This document shows, one piece after another, positions 50,022 through 59,146 of a DNA stretch of 64,000 nucleotides (position 1 is its first letter; each line of letters opens with the position of its first letter). A model generated the notes under the pieces. The model worked only from the letters and a program-made list of their open reading frames with translations. It had not been told where the DNA came from and made no database searches. The position numbers and the translations under genes were made by a program. Source of the stretch: Bog-756 sp963725275 (lineage in GTDB: Bacteria > Actinomycetota > Acidimicrobiia > Acidimicrobiales > RAAP-2); contig CAVRXS010000003.1 in assembly GCA_963725275.1 (NCBI GenBank), positions 1-64,000 on the forward strand, read 5' to 3'.

Positions 50022-51587
50022 TCAGCCGGCGCCCATGAAGGGGGCGCCGTACGAGAAGACCCCGCCGTTGGACGCGACCAGCCAGTACCCGGCGCTCGCC
50101 GGGTCCGAGGTCATGCTCACGAGTGGCGCATCGGGTGACGCGCCACTGGCGCTCCCCCTGAAGGCGGCGTCGAAGGCGAAGACCCCGCCGTCCGAGCCGA
50201 CCATCCAGTAGCCCCCGGTCGCCGGGTCGGGGGCCATGCTCACGATGGGGGCATTGAGCGAGCTGCCGCCCATCGACCCGTGGAACGCGGCACCGCCGAA
50301 CGCGAAGACACCGCCGTCCGAGCCGACCATCCAGTAGCCCCCTGACCCCGGGTCGGCGGCCATGCCCACGATGGGAGCGTTGAGCCGGGTTCCGCCCATC
50401 GACCCGTGGAAGACGGCGTCGCCGAAGGCGAAGACCCCGCCGTCGGCTGCGACCAGCCAGTAGCCGTTACCGCTCGGCGACGGCGCCATGTCCACCACCG
50501 GCGCGTTGAGCGGCTTGCCACCCATCGAGCCGTGGAACCCGGCGTCGCCGAAGGCGAAGATGCCGCCGTCGGCCCCGACCAGCCAGTAGCCCCTTCCGTC
50601 ACTGGTGGCGACGATGTGGGTGATCGGTGCGGCAAGGGAAGCGCCGGCCATCGAGCCGAAGTCGACCGCGTCACCGTGGTCGGTCACCGTGCCGTCGGCC
50701 TGGGCAAGCCAGTAGCCGTTGCCGTCCGGGGTCGCGGCCAGACCCACCGTCGACGTCGGGGCCACCGCGCCCGGCTCGCCGGGCACCGGAGGCACGGGGT
50801 ACGGGTACGAGTACTGCCCACCGGTCGTGGTGATCGCGCCGTTGGGACCGATCGTCTGTCCCGGACAGTAGACGGGGTCACCGGTCTGGGTGCTCGCCAC
50901 GACGGGACCCGCCGGCACCGGGTAACCCTCGTCGGTGTTCTGCACGGCCTGACGCCCGTCGGCAGGGCCGAGGTCGCCGTAGGAGAAGCCGAACAGCTCG
51001 ACCGTCCACGCCTGGTTGTCGCTGCAGGTCACACCGACACCGACATCGGTGTAGGACGCGGCCAGCATGTTCTGGCGGTGGCCGGCTGACGCCATGTAGT
51101 CGCCGTTCATGCCGTCGGAGCCGTCACCGGGCCAGTAGCCGGACCCGGTCGACCCGGAGTTGGCGGCGAAGATGCACACCTGACCGGCCGACGGTCCCGA
51201 CCCGCCCGGCCCACTGCAGGCGGGCAGGTTCGGATCCTGCACCACTCCGTTCGCCGCGATCTGGCCCGACCATGACTGGGCCATTGCGGACAGGTTGGGA
51301 TCCACCTGGAGTTGGGGAACCGGGATCGTGGTCGAGTTGCGTGCGGCTCGCTCGGCGTTGATGCGCGCCACCAGATCCTGCGAGTAGAGGGACTCGACCG
51401 ATCCCAGCGTCGGTGGGGCGATCGACGCGGTGGTCGGGCCGTCGAGCGGGCTCGACCGGAGCACCACACCGGCCATCAGCACGGAGACGAGGAGCACGAG
51501 GACGCCGAGGGCGCGCGTCGCGTACACGCCGACCCCGCGGCGTGCGGGATCGGTCGGCCCGGTGGCGCGAGCCACCCGCGATGGCAT
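50022..51587 (-). CDS. secreted CAP (SCP/PR-1)-domain protein with GYWLVA repeats
   Basis: About 521 residues from the ATG at 51587; longer in-frame starts lack support. Residues ~25-45 are a signal/anchor (TRALGVLVLLVSVLMAGVVL). A CAP domain follows: DLVARINAERAARNS, LSAMAQSWSGQIAANG, GHRQNMLAASYTDVGVGVTC and VELFGFSYGD. A linker leads to six GYWLVA/GYWMVG-DGG-FAFG-A-F-GSMGG units at residues ~280-520, ending at GAPFMGAG. CAP domains occur in secreted bacterial proteins that bind lipids or modify the envelope. Third repeat-rich protein of the window, each with a different head domain. The Cys pair near PACSGPGG and QVCIF may form a disulfide. Confidence 0.8.
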   Translation of the reverse strand: MPSRVARATGPTDPARRGVGVYATRALGVLVLLVSVLMAGVVLRSSPLDGPTTASIAPPTLGSVESLYSQDLVARINAERAARNSTTIPVPQLQVDPNLSAMAQSWSGQIAANGVVQDPNLPACSGPGGSGPSAGQVCIFAANSGSTGSGYWPGDGSDGMNGDYMASAGHRQNMLAASYTDVGVGVTCSDNQAWTVELFGFSYGDLGPADGRQAVQNTDEGYPVPAGPVVASTQTGDPVYCPGQTIGPNGAITTTGGQYSYPYPVPPVPGEPGAVAPTSTVGLAATPDGNGYWLAQADGTVTDHGDAVDFGSMAGASLAAPITHIVATSDGRGYWLVGADGGIFAFGDAGFHGSMGGKPLNAPVVDMAPSPSGNGYWLVAADGGVFAFGDAVFHGSMGGTRLNAPIVGMAADPGSGGYWMVGSDGGVFAFGGAAFHGSMGGSSLNAPIVSMAPDPATGGYWMVGSDGGVFAFDAAFRGSASGASPDAPLVSMTSDPASAGYWLVASNGGVFSYGAPFMGAG

Positions 51588-51769
51588 GGAGGAGGTGCGC
51601 TTCAGGGAAACAGTCCCGACTCGATTGTCTTCCACTCGTGAGCGCCCCTCTACGTCGGCGGACAGTCTCGCACTCGGCACGCCCGGCCTCCAGTCTTTGT
51701 GCATGCCCTCACCGGCTCTATCGGCAGATGCAGGGCGAAACTGTTGCCCGGATCGGCTAAAACATCCAG

Positions 51770-52769
51770 GTGCCAGTACCTCTACCCCCGTCGATCCCAC
51801 CCTGGTTCGGCGACGTGGCGGCCAGGCTCTCGAACTGGGGCCGCTGGGGTCCAGAGGACCAGCTGGGCACCCTCAACCTCATCGACCCGGCCGCACGGCG
51901 GCGGGGTGTGGCTGCTGTGGTGCACGGCACCGCGCACTCCCTCGGGATCCCGATGTCCGAGGCCGAGGGCATCCAGCTGGGGTTCGTCCCCGGCCGGGTC
52001 AACCCCAGCCGCACCATGACATCCGTCAACCGTCCCCAGACCGATGATCCCGAATGGGTTGCCTTCTCCGAGGACGTGGTGACGCTCTCCCTCCAGTCCG
52101 CGACCCACTGGGACGGCCTCGCTCACGCCTCGTATGGCGCAGGGCCCGAAGGGGGGAAGCTCTACAACGGCTACCCCGCGTCCTCGGTGACCGAGGCGGG
52201 CACGACCCGGCTCGGCATCCACAATGTCCGCACCCTCGTCTCCCGGGGTCTCCTCCTCGACGTTGCCGCGGGCAAAGGGTCTGGAACTGCTCGAGCCCGG
52301 GTACCCGATCACTCCCGCGGATCTCGACGCTGCATGCGCGCTCGGGAAGATCGACGTCGAACCGGGCGACGTGGTGCTGGTCCGGACCGGACAGATCCGC
52401 CATCTCGGTCTGCCCGGTGGTCGCGGCGTCGGGGGCGCGGACCTGCAACGCGATCTGATGGCGTACACCTGGCCGAGTCCCGGGCTCACCGTCGCGACTG
52501 CGACCTGGTTCCGCGAGCGGGACGTGGCCGCGGTCGCGATCGACACCCTGGTGCTCGAGGTCTATCCGTGCGAGTCCGAGGAGCTCTACCTGCCGGTCCA
52601 CCTCCTCCACCTGGTCGAGATGGGGATGACCCAGGGTCAGAACTGGTACCTCGAGGAGCTCGGCGAGGCTTGTGCGAACGACGGGCGGTACACGTTCCTG
52701 CTCGACGCCTCCCCCCTCCCCTTCACCTCCGCGCTGGGCTCGCCGGTCAATCCCGTCGCCGTGCGCTGA
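51770..52769 (+). CDS. cyclase family protein (kynurenine formamidase-like, frameshifted)
   Basis: A putative metal-dependent hydrolase of the cyclase family. It starts at a GTG (MPVPLPPSIPPWFGDVAARL). The metal motif is SATHWDGLAHASYG, with the His/Asp/His pattern. Near 52268-52276 (GGGCAAAGGG) one base must be removed to go from RGLLLDVAA to KGLELLEPGYPITPADLDAA. After that the domain runs on normally: DVVLVRTGQIRHLG, TVATATWFRERDVAAVAIDT and PVHLLHLVEMGMTQGQNWYL. Joined length is about 333 residues, usual for the larger cyclase-type enzymes. It overlaps by 23 bases the 3' end of the TetR gene on the other strand. Substrate unknown, probably a lactone or amide. Confidence 0.76.
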
Positions 52770-53499
52770 GCGGTCCGCTCCGGGGCCGAGTGGTCCCCGA
52801 CCCCGCGACCCTGACGCCGTCGGGGGCTGGACGCCCGGTCACCGACCAGTGCAGGAGCCGGGCCTGGCTGTCGACCAGGGACGCGGTGCGGATCCCCCAG
52901 AACTCGAAGCCGTACCGGTGCCCGGACACCTGGGCCAGCATCGCGATCAGGGTCCCCGCCGCCGCCATCGGGTCGGCTCCGGCTGGCGTGCCCGATCGGT
53001 CGGCGTTGCCGGCGATGACCTTGGCCAGGGTCACGGTGACCGCGTTGAGGGCCCGCACCCGCAGCCCCTGGAACCGGAGGTCCCCCTCGACGGTGGTGAG
53101 CTCGACCACCCGGAAGACCGCCCGGTTGCGCTCCCAGTACTCCATGAAGCCTTCGACCACCGCCACAGCGGTGTCCCACGAGACCGCCTCGGACCAGTCG
53201 CCGTCGACCAGATCGGCGAGGACGCCCACCCCTTCGACGAGCTCCTCGGCGAGCACGGTGATAGCGGCCTCGACGTTCTCGAAGTACTGGTAGAAGGTGG
53301 CCGGCGAGGTGCCCGCCTCGCGCGCGATGTCGATGACCTTGATCGACCGCCAGGGTGTCGCCACGAGCAGCTCGGCGGTGCACTCGAGCAGTCGCTGGCG
53401 GGTGGCCCGCCCCCGTCGCCCCGGGACGCGGCCGTCGGTTGTGGCGATGACTTCCTGGTCGTCGGCGAGGGACGGCTCCTGGTCGTCGGGGAGGGACAT
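52747..53499 (-). CDS. TetR family transcriptional regulator
   Basis: A 250-residue TetR-type regulator. The start is put at the ATG at 53499 (MSLPDDQEPSLADDQEVIAT). The DNA-binding domain is RGRATRQRLLECTAELLVAT, then WRSIKVIDIAREAGTSPATF and YQYFENVEAAITVLAEE. A 25-residue N-terminal extension precedes it. The ligand domain has EYWERNRAVFRVVEL. The C-terminal 45 residues (RLLHWSVTGRPAPDGV...) are basic and probably disordered. It is convergent with the cyclase gene and divergent from the KstR-like gene across 106 bases. Confidence 0.85.
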   Translation of the reverse strand: MSLPDDQEPSLADDQEVIATTDGRVPGRRGRATRQRLLECTAELLVATPWRSIKVIDIAREAGTSPATFYQYFENVEAAITVLAEELVEGVGVLADLVDGDWSEAVSWDTAVAVVEGFMEYWERNRAVFRVVELTTVEGDLRFQGLRVRALNAVTVTLAKVIAGNADRSGTPAGADPMAAAGTLIAMLAQVSGHRYGFEFWGIRTASLVDSQARLLHWSVTGRPAPDGVRVAGSGTTRPRSGPLSARRRD

Positions 53500-53605
53500 G
53501 GCGGCCCATGGTACCGATGGCCGGCGCAGCCCGATGGGCTGTCGCGGTCTGCAACCGGTCATCCCACCTGGGAGGTCGAAATGCAGGCCGAGTAGGGTGG
53601 GTGGC

Positions 53606-54208
53606 ATGGGGAACGGTACGGTGCCGCGCACGTTGACGCGCGCCCAGCAGGCCCGACGGCAGCGCGTGGTCGACGCCGCGATGGCGCTCGGGCTCGACGG
53701 GGGGTACGAGGCGGTGCAGATGCGCGACGTGGCTGCGCGGGCGGATGTCGCCATGGGCACCGTGTACCGCTACTTCACGAGCAAGGACCATCTCCTTGCC
53801 GCCGCGCTCGTGCACTGGGTCGAGCAGCTCGACAACCGGCTCGCCCAGGTGCCCGCCCAGGGCGACACACCGGCGGCACGGGTCATCGACGCCCTCGACC
53901 GGGCCCTGCGCTCGATGGGACGCCAGCCCCTGCTGGTCGGAGCCGTGTTCACCGCGTTGGCCTCACCCGACCCCGCGGCCATCGAGTGCCAGCAGCAGGT
54001 CTCCGTCCTCATGGAGCGCATCATCACCCGGGCCATCGCGGAGCCGCAGCCGCCTGACATCAGCGACCGTGCCCGCATCCTCGGCCACGTCTGGTACTCG
54101 GCTCTGGTGGGCTGGGTCAACGGGTGGAGCAACATGGGACACGTCCACGACGAGCTCGTCGTGGCCATCGGGCTGCTGCTGCCGAGCGACATCTACGCCA
54201 GGGTCTGA
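53606..54208 (+). CDS. KstR-like TetR regulator of steroid/lipid catabolism
   Basis: A 200-residue TetR regulator. Its DNA-binding segment, DGGYEAVQMRDVAARADVAM followed by GTVYRYFTSKDHLLAAAL, is nearly the KstR sequence of mycobacteria (GGYEAVQMRAVADRADVAVG...YRYFPSK). The ligand-binding part also follows KstR in length and pattern (QPLLVGAVFTALASPDPAA; HVWYSALVGWVNGWS). KstR represses cholesterol-uptake and side-chain genes and is released by steroid-CoA ligands. The known KstR half-sites (AAC...GTT) are not obvious in front of this gene or the ipd genes. The assignment to a family is firm; the effector and targets are inferred. Confidence 0.82.
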   Translation: MGNGTVPRTLTRAQQARRQRVVDAAMALGLDGGYEAVQMRDVAARADVAMGTVYRYFTSKDHLLAAALVHWVEQLDNRLAQVPAQGDTPAARVIDALDRALRSMGRQPLLVGAVFTALASPDPAAIECQQQVSVLMERIITRAIAEPQPPDISDRARILGHVWYSALVGWVNGWSNMGHVHDELVVAIGLLLPSDIYARV

Positions 54209-54279
54209 CCGCCTGTCGCTCCGCCCGTCGGTTCGGGTGGATGACCCCGGGGAGCAACCCGGTGGGAGTACCGTCTGGC

Positions 54280-55245
54280 ATGCCTTCGGCCATCGAGGTC
54301 CGCCAGCTGACCAAGCACTTCGGGCCCGTCTCTGCGGTCAACGACCTGTCCTTCGAGGTTGCCGCCGGCCGGGTGACAGGGTTCCTCGGACCCAACGGCT
54401 CGGGCAAGACCACAACCCTGCGCATCCTCTTGGGACTGGTCTCGACCAGCGCGGGAACGGCCACCTTCGGAGGCCGTCGGTACGTCGACATCGAACGGCC
54501 GATCCACCACGTCGGGTCGGTGCTCGAAGCGACCAGCTTCCATCCCGGGCGGCGCGCCCGCGATCACCTCGCGTCCGTGGCGGTCGGGGCCCGCATCCCG
54601 ATGGCACGGGTCGACGAGACCCTCGACCTGGTGGGGCTCTCCGACGTCGCCCGACGCAGGGTCGGCAAGTTCTCCCTCGGGATGCGCCAACGCCTCCAGC
54701 TGGCCACTGCCCTGCTCGGTGATCCCGAGATCCTCATCCTCGACGAGCCCTCGAACGGGCTCGACCCGCAGGGCATCCAGTGGCTCCGGACATTCATCCG
54801 CCACCAGGCCTCGATCGGCCACGCGGTGCTGGTCTCCTCGCACCTCCTCTCCGAGATGGAGGAGACGGTGGACGACGTGGTCATCATCTCGGAGGGACGG
54901 TTGGTGCTGCAGACCACCCTCGCCGAGCTGGCCACCCGTGCGGGCACCAGCACCGGAATGCGCATCCGGACCCCGGAGCTGGCACGGCTGACCGCCGCGC
55001 TCGATGCCATCCCGGTCGGCTGGCGCCAGACCACTCCGGACACGCTGGTCATCGACGGCGCCACCCCCGAATGGTTCGGACCCTTCGCAGCCCAGCACCA
55101 GATCGTGCTCTACGAGTTGGTCCACGAACGGGGCAGCCTCGAAGACGTGTTCCTGCGCATCACCCAGGGCATCGGCTCGCCCGACCCGCATCTCTCGGGC
55201 ACCACGTCCGACCGCCCGACGACGACGCCCGGGGCTCCGTCGTGA
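54280..55245 (+). CDS. ABC transporter ATP-binding protein
   Basis: A 321-residue ATPase subunit of a drug-exporter-type ABC system. ATG at 54280 after GGTGGGAG. Walker A is GFLGPNGSGKTTTLRILLGL, the signature is GKFSLGMRQRLQLATALLG, and Walker B is ILILDEPSNGLDPQGIQW. The H-loop His follows in VLVSSHLLSEMEETVDD. The ~90-residue C-terminal extension ends in a Thr/Pro-rich stretch (SGTTSDRPTTTPGAPS). GTGA overlap with the permease gene. Such two-gene systems export lipids, peptides or antibiotics; the cargo is not readable. It is 71 bases downstream of the KstR-like gene and may be controlled by it. Confidence 0.9.
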   Translation: MPSAIEVRQLTKHFGPVSAVNDLSFEVAAGRVTGFLGPNGSGKTTTLRILLGLVSTSAGTATFGGRRYVDIERPIHHVGSVLEATSFHPGRRARDHLASVAVGARIPMARVDETLDLVGLSDVARRRVGKFSLGMRQRLQLATALLGDPEILILDEPSNGLDPQGIQWLRTFIRHQASIGHAVLVSSHLLSEMEETVDDVVIISEGRLVLQTTLAELATRAGTSTGMRIRTPELARLTAALDAIPVGWRQTTPDTLVIDGATPEWFGPFAAQHQIVLYELVHERGSLEDVFLRITQGIGSPDPHLSGTTSDRPTTTPGAPS

Positions 55246-56036
55246 CCGCCATCGTCCGTTCCGAGTGGATCAAGATGCGCACGACGGCGGTGCCGTTGGT
55301 GATGATTGCGATCGCGTTGGTGGTCGACGCGCTCCTCATCCTGGTCCTCTTCCTCAGCGGCAGCGGCAACGGCGGAAACGGGGACAACAGTGTCTTCATC
55401 TCACCCGGGTACACGGTGCCCCACACCGACCAGCAGCTGCGCAACCTGGTCGGTTCTGGATTCGAGGGATACATCCTGGCCCTCCTGATCGGCGTGCTCT
55501 GCATCACCACCGAGTTCCGGCACAAGACGGTCACGACGTCGTTCCTGGTGACGCCCAGACGCCCGGTCTTCGTCGCCGGCAAGCTGATCATCGCCGCCCT
55601 CCTCGGGATCGGGCTGGCGCTGGTCATGCTCGTCGCCTCGGTTGTCGGCGGCGGGATCACGCTGGCCGCAAAGGGTGGGTCGTTCTCCGACCTGATCCAC
55701 CAGGTGCCCGCAGTCGCCCCCGGGATGATGCTGGTCTTCGCCCTGTTCGCCCTCCTCGGCGTCGGGATCGGCTCGGTCCTCACCAACCAGGTCGCCGCCA
55801 TCACCGTGAGTCTCGGCTGGTTCATCATCCTCGAGGGCATCCTGGTCAGCCTGGTCCACGGCGCGGCGCGCTGGGTCCCGACCGGCGCAGCGACCGCGGC
55901 GGCAAACCTGACCCGGGGGCGGGGTGCGGACTTCGGCCTGTTCACCTGGTGGCAGGGCACGTTGCTGATGCTCCTCTACGGCCTGGCCTTTGCCACACTC
56001 GGCTCGCTCATCCTCACCCGCCGCGACATCACCTGA
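55242..56036 (+). CDS. ABC transporter permease (ABC-2 type)
   Basis: A 264-residue integral membrane protein with six hydrophobic segments: ALVVDALLILVLFLSG, GYILALLIGVLCITTEF, LIIAALLGIGLALVMLVASV, MLVFALFALLGVGIGSVLTN, ITVSLGWFIILEGILVSLV and LLMLLYGLAFATLGSLILT. The cytoplasmic EFRHKTVTTSFLVTPRRPVF between helices 2 and 3 is typical of ABC-2 permeases. Start GTG overlaps the ATPase stop, so the two subunits are made together. Confidence 0.88.
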   Translation: MTAIVRSEWIKMRTTAVPLVMIAIALVVDALLILVLFLSGSGNGGNGDNSVFISPGYTVPHTDQQLRNLVGSGFEGYILALLIGVLCITTEFRHKTVTTSFLVTPRRPVFVAGKLIIAALLGIGLALVMLVASVVGGGITLAAKGGSFSDLIHQVPAVAPGMMLVFALFALLGVGIGSVLTNQVAAITVSLGWFIILEGILVSLVHGAARWVPTGAATAAANLTRGRGADFGLFTWWQGTLLMLLYGLAFATLGSLILTRRDIT

Positions 56037-56169
56037 AGGGCACGCGTCGCCGGCACCGCGGAGCGCCGGATCATTGCCTGGGATACGACTTTCGTCTATA
56101 CATGCCAACGCGGCTGCGAGACAGGTTGCCGTGACGACGGTGACACGGCGGTCGGGCCAGGGGGTCTGA

Positions 56170-57825
56170 GTGGATCGCAAGTGGTGGACACTGATCGCCG
56201 TCTGCGTCGGCACCTTCATGCTGCTGTTGGACATCACGGTCGTCAACGTGGCCCTGCCCGACATCCAGAAGGCACTCAATTCCTCGTTCGCCGATCTGCA
56301 GTGGGTGGTCGATGCCTACTCCCTGACCCTCGCCGCCTTCCTGCTGACCGCCGGCGTGCTCGGCGACATGTTCGGCCGCCGCGGCGTCTTCGCCATCGGC
56401 CTCGGCGTCTTCTCGGTGTCCTCGTTCCTTTGCGGGATCTCGACCTCACCCCTCATGCTCAATCTGTCGCGGGGTGCCCAGGGGGTGGGCGGGGCCATCA
56501 TGTTCGCGACCTCGCTCGCCCTCATCGCCCAGGCGTTCTCCGGGCGGGAGCGGGGCACGGCGATCGGCGTCTACGGCGCCGTGGTCGGTGGGGCGGTCGC
56601 GGTCGGGCCGCTGATCGGTGGCGCGATCACCAGCGGCATCGGATGGCGGTGGATCTTCTTCGTCAACATCCCGATCGGGGTGATCGCCATTCTGATCACC
56701 CTGTCCAAGGTGGACAACGCACGGTTCATCAGCAACCGGCGCATCGACTGGATCGGCTTCATCGCCTTCTCCGGATCGCTCTTCCTGCTGGTGTTCGCAC
56801 TGGTGCAGGGAAACGCCAAGGGGTGGGGCAGCGCGTTGATCGTGGGGATGCTGGTCGGATCTGGGGTGCTCATGGCCGTCTTCCTCGTGGCCGAATTGCG
56901 CCAGGACGACCCCATGCTCGACCTCTCCCTCTTCCGCCACCCGGCGATGGTCGGGGTGTCCCTGGGTTCGTTCACCTTGTCGGCCTCGATCTTTGCCATG
57001 TTCCTCTATCTGACGCTCTACCTGCAGGAGGTGCTGGGCTACAGCCCGTTCCAGGCCGGCCTGCGGTTCCTGCCGGTCACCATCCTCTCGTTCCTGGTGG
57101 CTCCGATCGCCGGCAAGCTCACCGTCCGCGTGCACTCTCGCTACATGCTCGGGCTGGGCCTCCTCCTGGTGGCTCTGGGCTGCAACCTGATGAGCCGGGT
57201 GCAGCCCGAGTCGGCGTGGACGGTCCTGCTCCCCGGCTTCCTGGTCGCCGGCATCGGCATCGGGATCACCAATCCGGTCCTTGCCTCGGTGTCGGTCGCG
57301 GTGGTCCGTCCCGAGCGGAGCGGTATGTCGACCGGCTCGGCGAGCACCTTCCGCCAGGTCGGGCTGGCCACCGGCATCGCCGGACTGGGGGCGATCTTCC
57401 TGAGCCAGATCAAGGGCACGACCGTGACCGCGCTGTCCGGCTCGGCAGCCGGTCAGCAGGTGCTGGCCCACGGGGGACAGCGGGTCACCGCGGCGATCAC
57501 CGGGAGCGGTGTCCGCCAGGCGGCGGCTGCCATCCCGGTCGCTCCGGTGCGAGACGCGCTGCTCTCCGCCTATCGGACCGGGTTCTCCGAGACGTTCAAC
57601 CACCTGATGGTCATCGCCTCGATCATCGCGATGGTCGGTGCCGTCGGCTGCCTGGTCCTCGTCCGCCAGCGGGACTTCGTGCCGAGCACCGCTCCCGCAC
57701 CGTCGACCCAGGAGGGAGTTGGCGGCGACGGCGCCGGGCCCACCCCGGTCGCGGAACCGACCGCCGCGGCACCTGCCGGCGGCGAACCGGCCGAAGAGCT
57801 GCCCTCTGCCGCTCCGACCGGGTGA
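56170..57825 (+). CDS. MFS transporter, DHA2 (EmrB/QacA-like) family
   Basis: A 551-residue proton-coupled exporter with 14 predicted helices. It starts at a GTG (MDRKWWTLIAVCVGTFMLLL). The DHA2 signature LDITVVNVALPDIQKA is in helix 1, motif A reads GVLGDMFGRRGVFAIG, and the central helices contain GPLIGGAITSGIGWRWIFFV and NIPIGVI. The last ~50 residues are an Ala/Pro/Gly-rich tail. Members expel drugs, dyes or toxic acids; here it may remove toxic intermediates. It has its own spacing of 133 bases after the ABC permease, with no gene between. Confidence 0.9.
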   Translation: MDRKWWTLIAVCVGTFMLLLDITVVNVALPDIQKALNSSFADLQWVVDAYSLTLAAFLLTAGVLGDMFGRRGVFAIGLGVFSVSSFLCGISTSPLMLNLSRGAQGVGGAIMFATSLALIAQAFSGRERGTAIGVYGAVVGGAVAVGPLIGGAITSGIGWRWIFFVNIPIGVIAILITLSKVDNARFISNRRIDWIGFIAFSGSLFLLVFALVQGNAKGWGSALIVGMLVGSGVLMAVFLVAELRQDDPMLDLSLFRHPAMVGVSLGSFTLSASIFAMFLYLTLYLQEVLGYSPFQAGLRFLPVTILSFLVAPIAGKLTVRVHSRYMLGLGLLLVALGCNLMSRVQPESAWTVLLPGFLVAGIGIGITNPVLASVSVAVVRPERSGMSTGSASTFRQVGLATGIAGLGAIFLSQIKGTTVTALSGSAAGQQVLAHGGQRVTAAITGSGVRQAAAAIPVAPVRDALLSAYRTGFSETFNHLMVIASIIAMVGAVGCLVLVRQRDFVPSTAPAPSTQEGVGGDGAGPTPVAEPTAAAPAGGEPAEELPSAAPTG

Positions 57826-57838
57826 CCGCCCGGAGGCG

Positions 57839-58132
57839 ATGACCGGCTCAGGGGCGCCGGCCGGGCGCGCGCCGGACCAGCCCCATCCGTCGCGACTCGA
57901 CCCGGACCATCCCCGTCGGGAGGAGATCCTCGAGGTCCACCGGCGGGCGCTCGCCGCCGGCGAGCCCGGCTACACCGACCCGGCCACCGGTGCCTACGTG
58001 ATGACCTCGGCATACCTGGCCAGTCGTGGGACCTGCTGCACCCAGGGCTGCCGGCACTGTCCCTACGTGGGCGAGGGACCCGCCGTGCCCACCGCGGACC
58101 AGCAGGCCGATCGGGAGTCCGATCCCGGTTAG
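57839..58132 (+). CDS. DUF5522 family protein
   Basis: A 97-residue protein of unknown function. ATG at 57839 after GGAGG. The conserved family core is REEILEVHRRALAAGEPGYT, then GAYVMTSAYLASRGTCCTQG and CRHCPY, with four Cys in a CC...C..C arrangement. The cysteines suggest a metal or iron-sulfur site. It lies 13 bases after the MFS gene and could be co-transcribed. Confidence 0.8.
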   Translation: MTGSGAPAGRAPDQPHPSRLDPDHPRREEILEVHRRALAAGEPGYTDPATGAYVMTSAYLASRGTCCTQGCRHCPYVGEGPAVPTADQQADRESDPG

Positions 58133-58173
58133 GTAGGGTCACCAGGCCGGAACGGACCCCGGGAGGAGGCCAG

Positions 58174-59146
58174 ATGCAGACGAGGCTCACAAAGATCCTG
58201 GGAGTGGAGCACCCGGTCATGCTGGCGGGCATGGGGGGTGTCTCGTACTCGGCCCTGGTGGTCGCGGTGTCCGAGGCGGGGGGGTTCGGCTGTCTCGGTG
58301 CGTCCACCATGAGCGGCGCCAGGATGGTGGAGGAGATCGCCGCGGTGCGAGCGGCGACCGACCGGCCGTTCGGCGTGGACCTGCTCACCGCGATGCCCGG
58401 GGACCTGGTGGCCCAAGTCGAACAGGTCATCGAGGGCGGAGCCACCGTCTTCGTGGCCGGGCTCGGCGTGCCCGCCGAGGTGGTCGACCTCTGCCACCGC
58501 CACGGCGTCCTCGTCGTGAACATGTGCGGCAAGGTCGCCCATGCCGCGCCGGGCGCTCGATGCCGGGTGCGACATCGTCGTGGCCCAGGGCACCGAGGCG
58601 GGGGGCCACACCGGGACGGTTGCCACCATGCCGCTCGTGCCCCAGATCGTCGACGCGGTCGGGGACCGGATCCCCGTCGTGGCAGCCGGCGGCATCTTCG
58701 ACGGCCGCGGCCTCGCCGCCGCCCTCGCCCTCGGCGCCGACGGGGTGTGGATGGGGACCCGGTTCATCGCCACCCCGGAAGCCCGCGGGGTCCCCGGCTA
58801 CAAGGATGCGCTCGTGGGGGCAGGCGAGGACGCCACCACGGTCAGCCGTGCGTTCTCGGGAAAGACGATGCGGGTCCTGCGGAACCGGTACACGACCTAC
58901 TTCGAGGAGCACCCCGACGAGCTGGTCGCGTTCCCGGGCCAGCTCGGGAGGTCGATCGAGGACGGCGCTTTCCACCTCGGCGGCGGGGCCGACACGCCCG
59001 ACGTCGACCCGGACCGAGAGTGCTACCCGACCGGCCAGGGGGTGGGTGCCATCGAGACCCTGGTCCCGGCCGGTGACCTGGTCACCCGCATCGTCGAGGA
59101 AGCCGAGCAGGTCCTCGTCGCCATGGGACGGTTCGCCCGCTCCTGA
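58174..59146 (+). CDS. nitronate monooxygenase-like FMN enzyme (frameshifted)
   Basis: A TIM-barrel flavoprotein of the NMO/2-nitropropane dioxygenase family. GGAGG lies 10 bases before the ATG at 58174 (MQTRLTKILGVEHPVMLAGM). It shows GGFGCLGASTMS and RPFGVDLLTAMPGDL up to VVNMCGKVAHA. There, near 58540-58545, the frame must change to continue with RRALDAGCDIVVAQGTEAGG, then HTGTVATMPLVPQ and VAAGGIFDGRGLAAALALGA. The joined protein has about 323 residues. It is a paralogue of the IpdC-like gene at 26521, but shorter and not in an ipd context. It ends immediately before the converging GH1 gene, stop codons touching. Confidence 0.76.
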
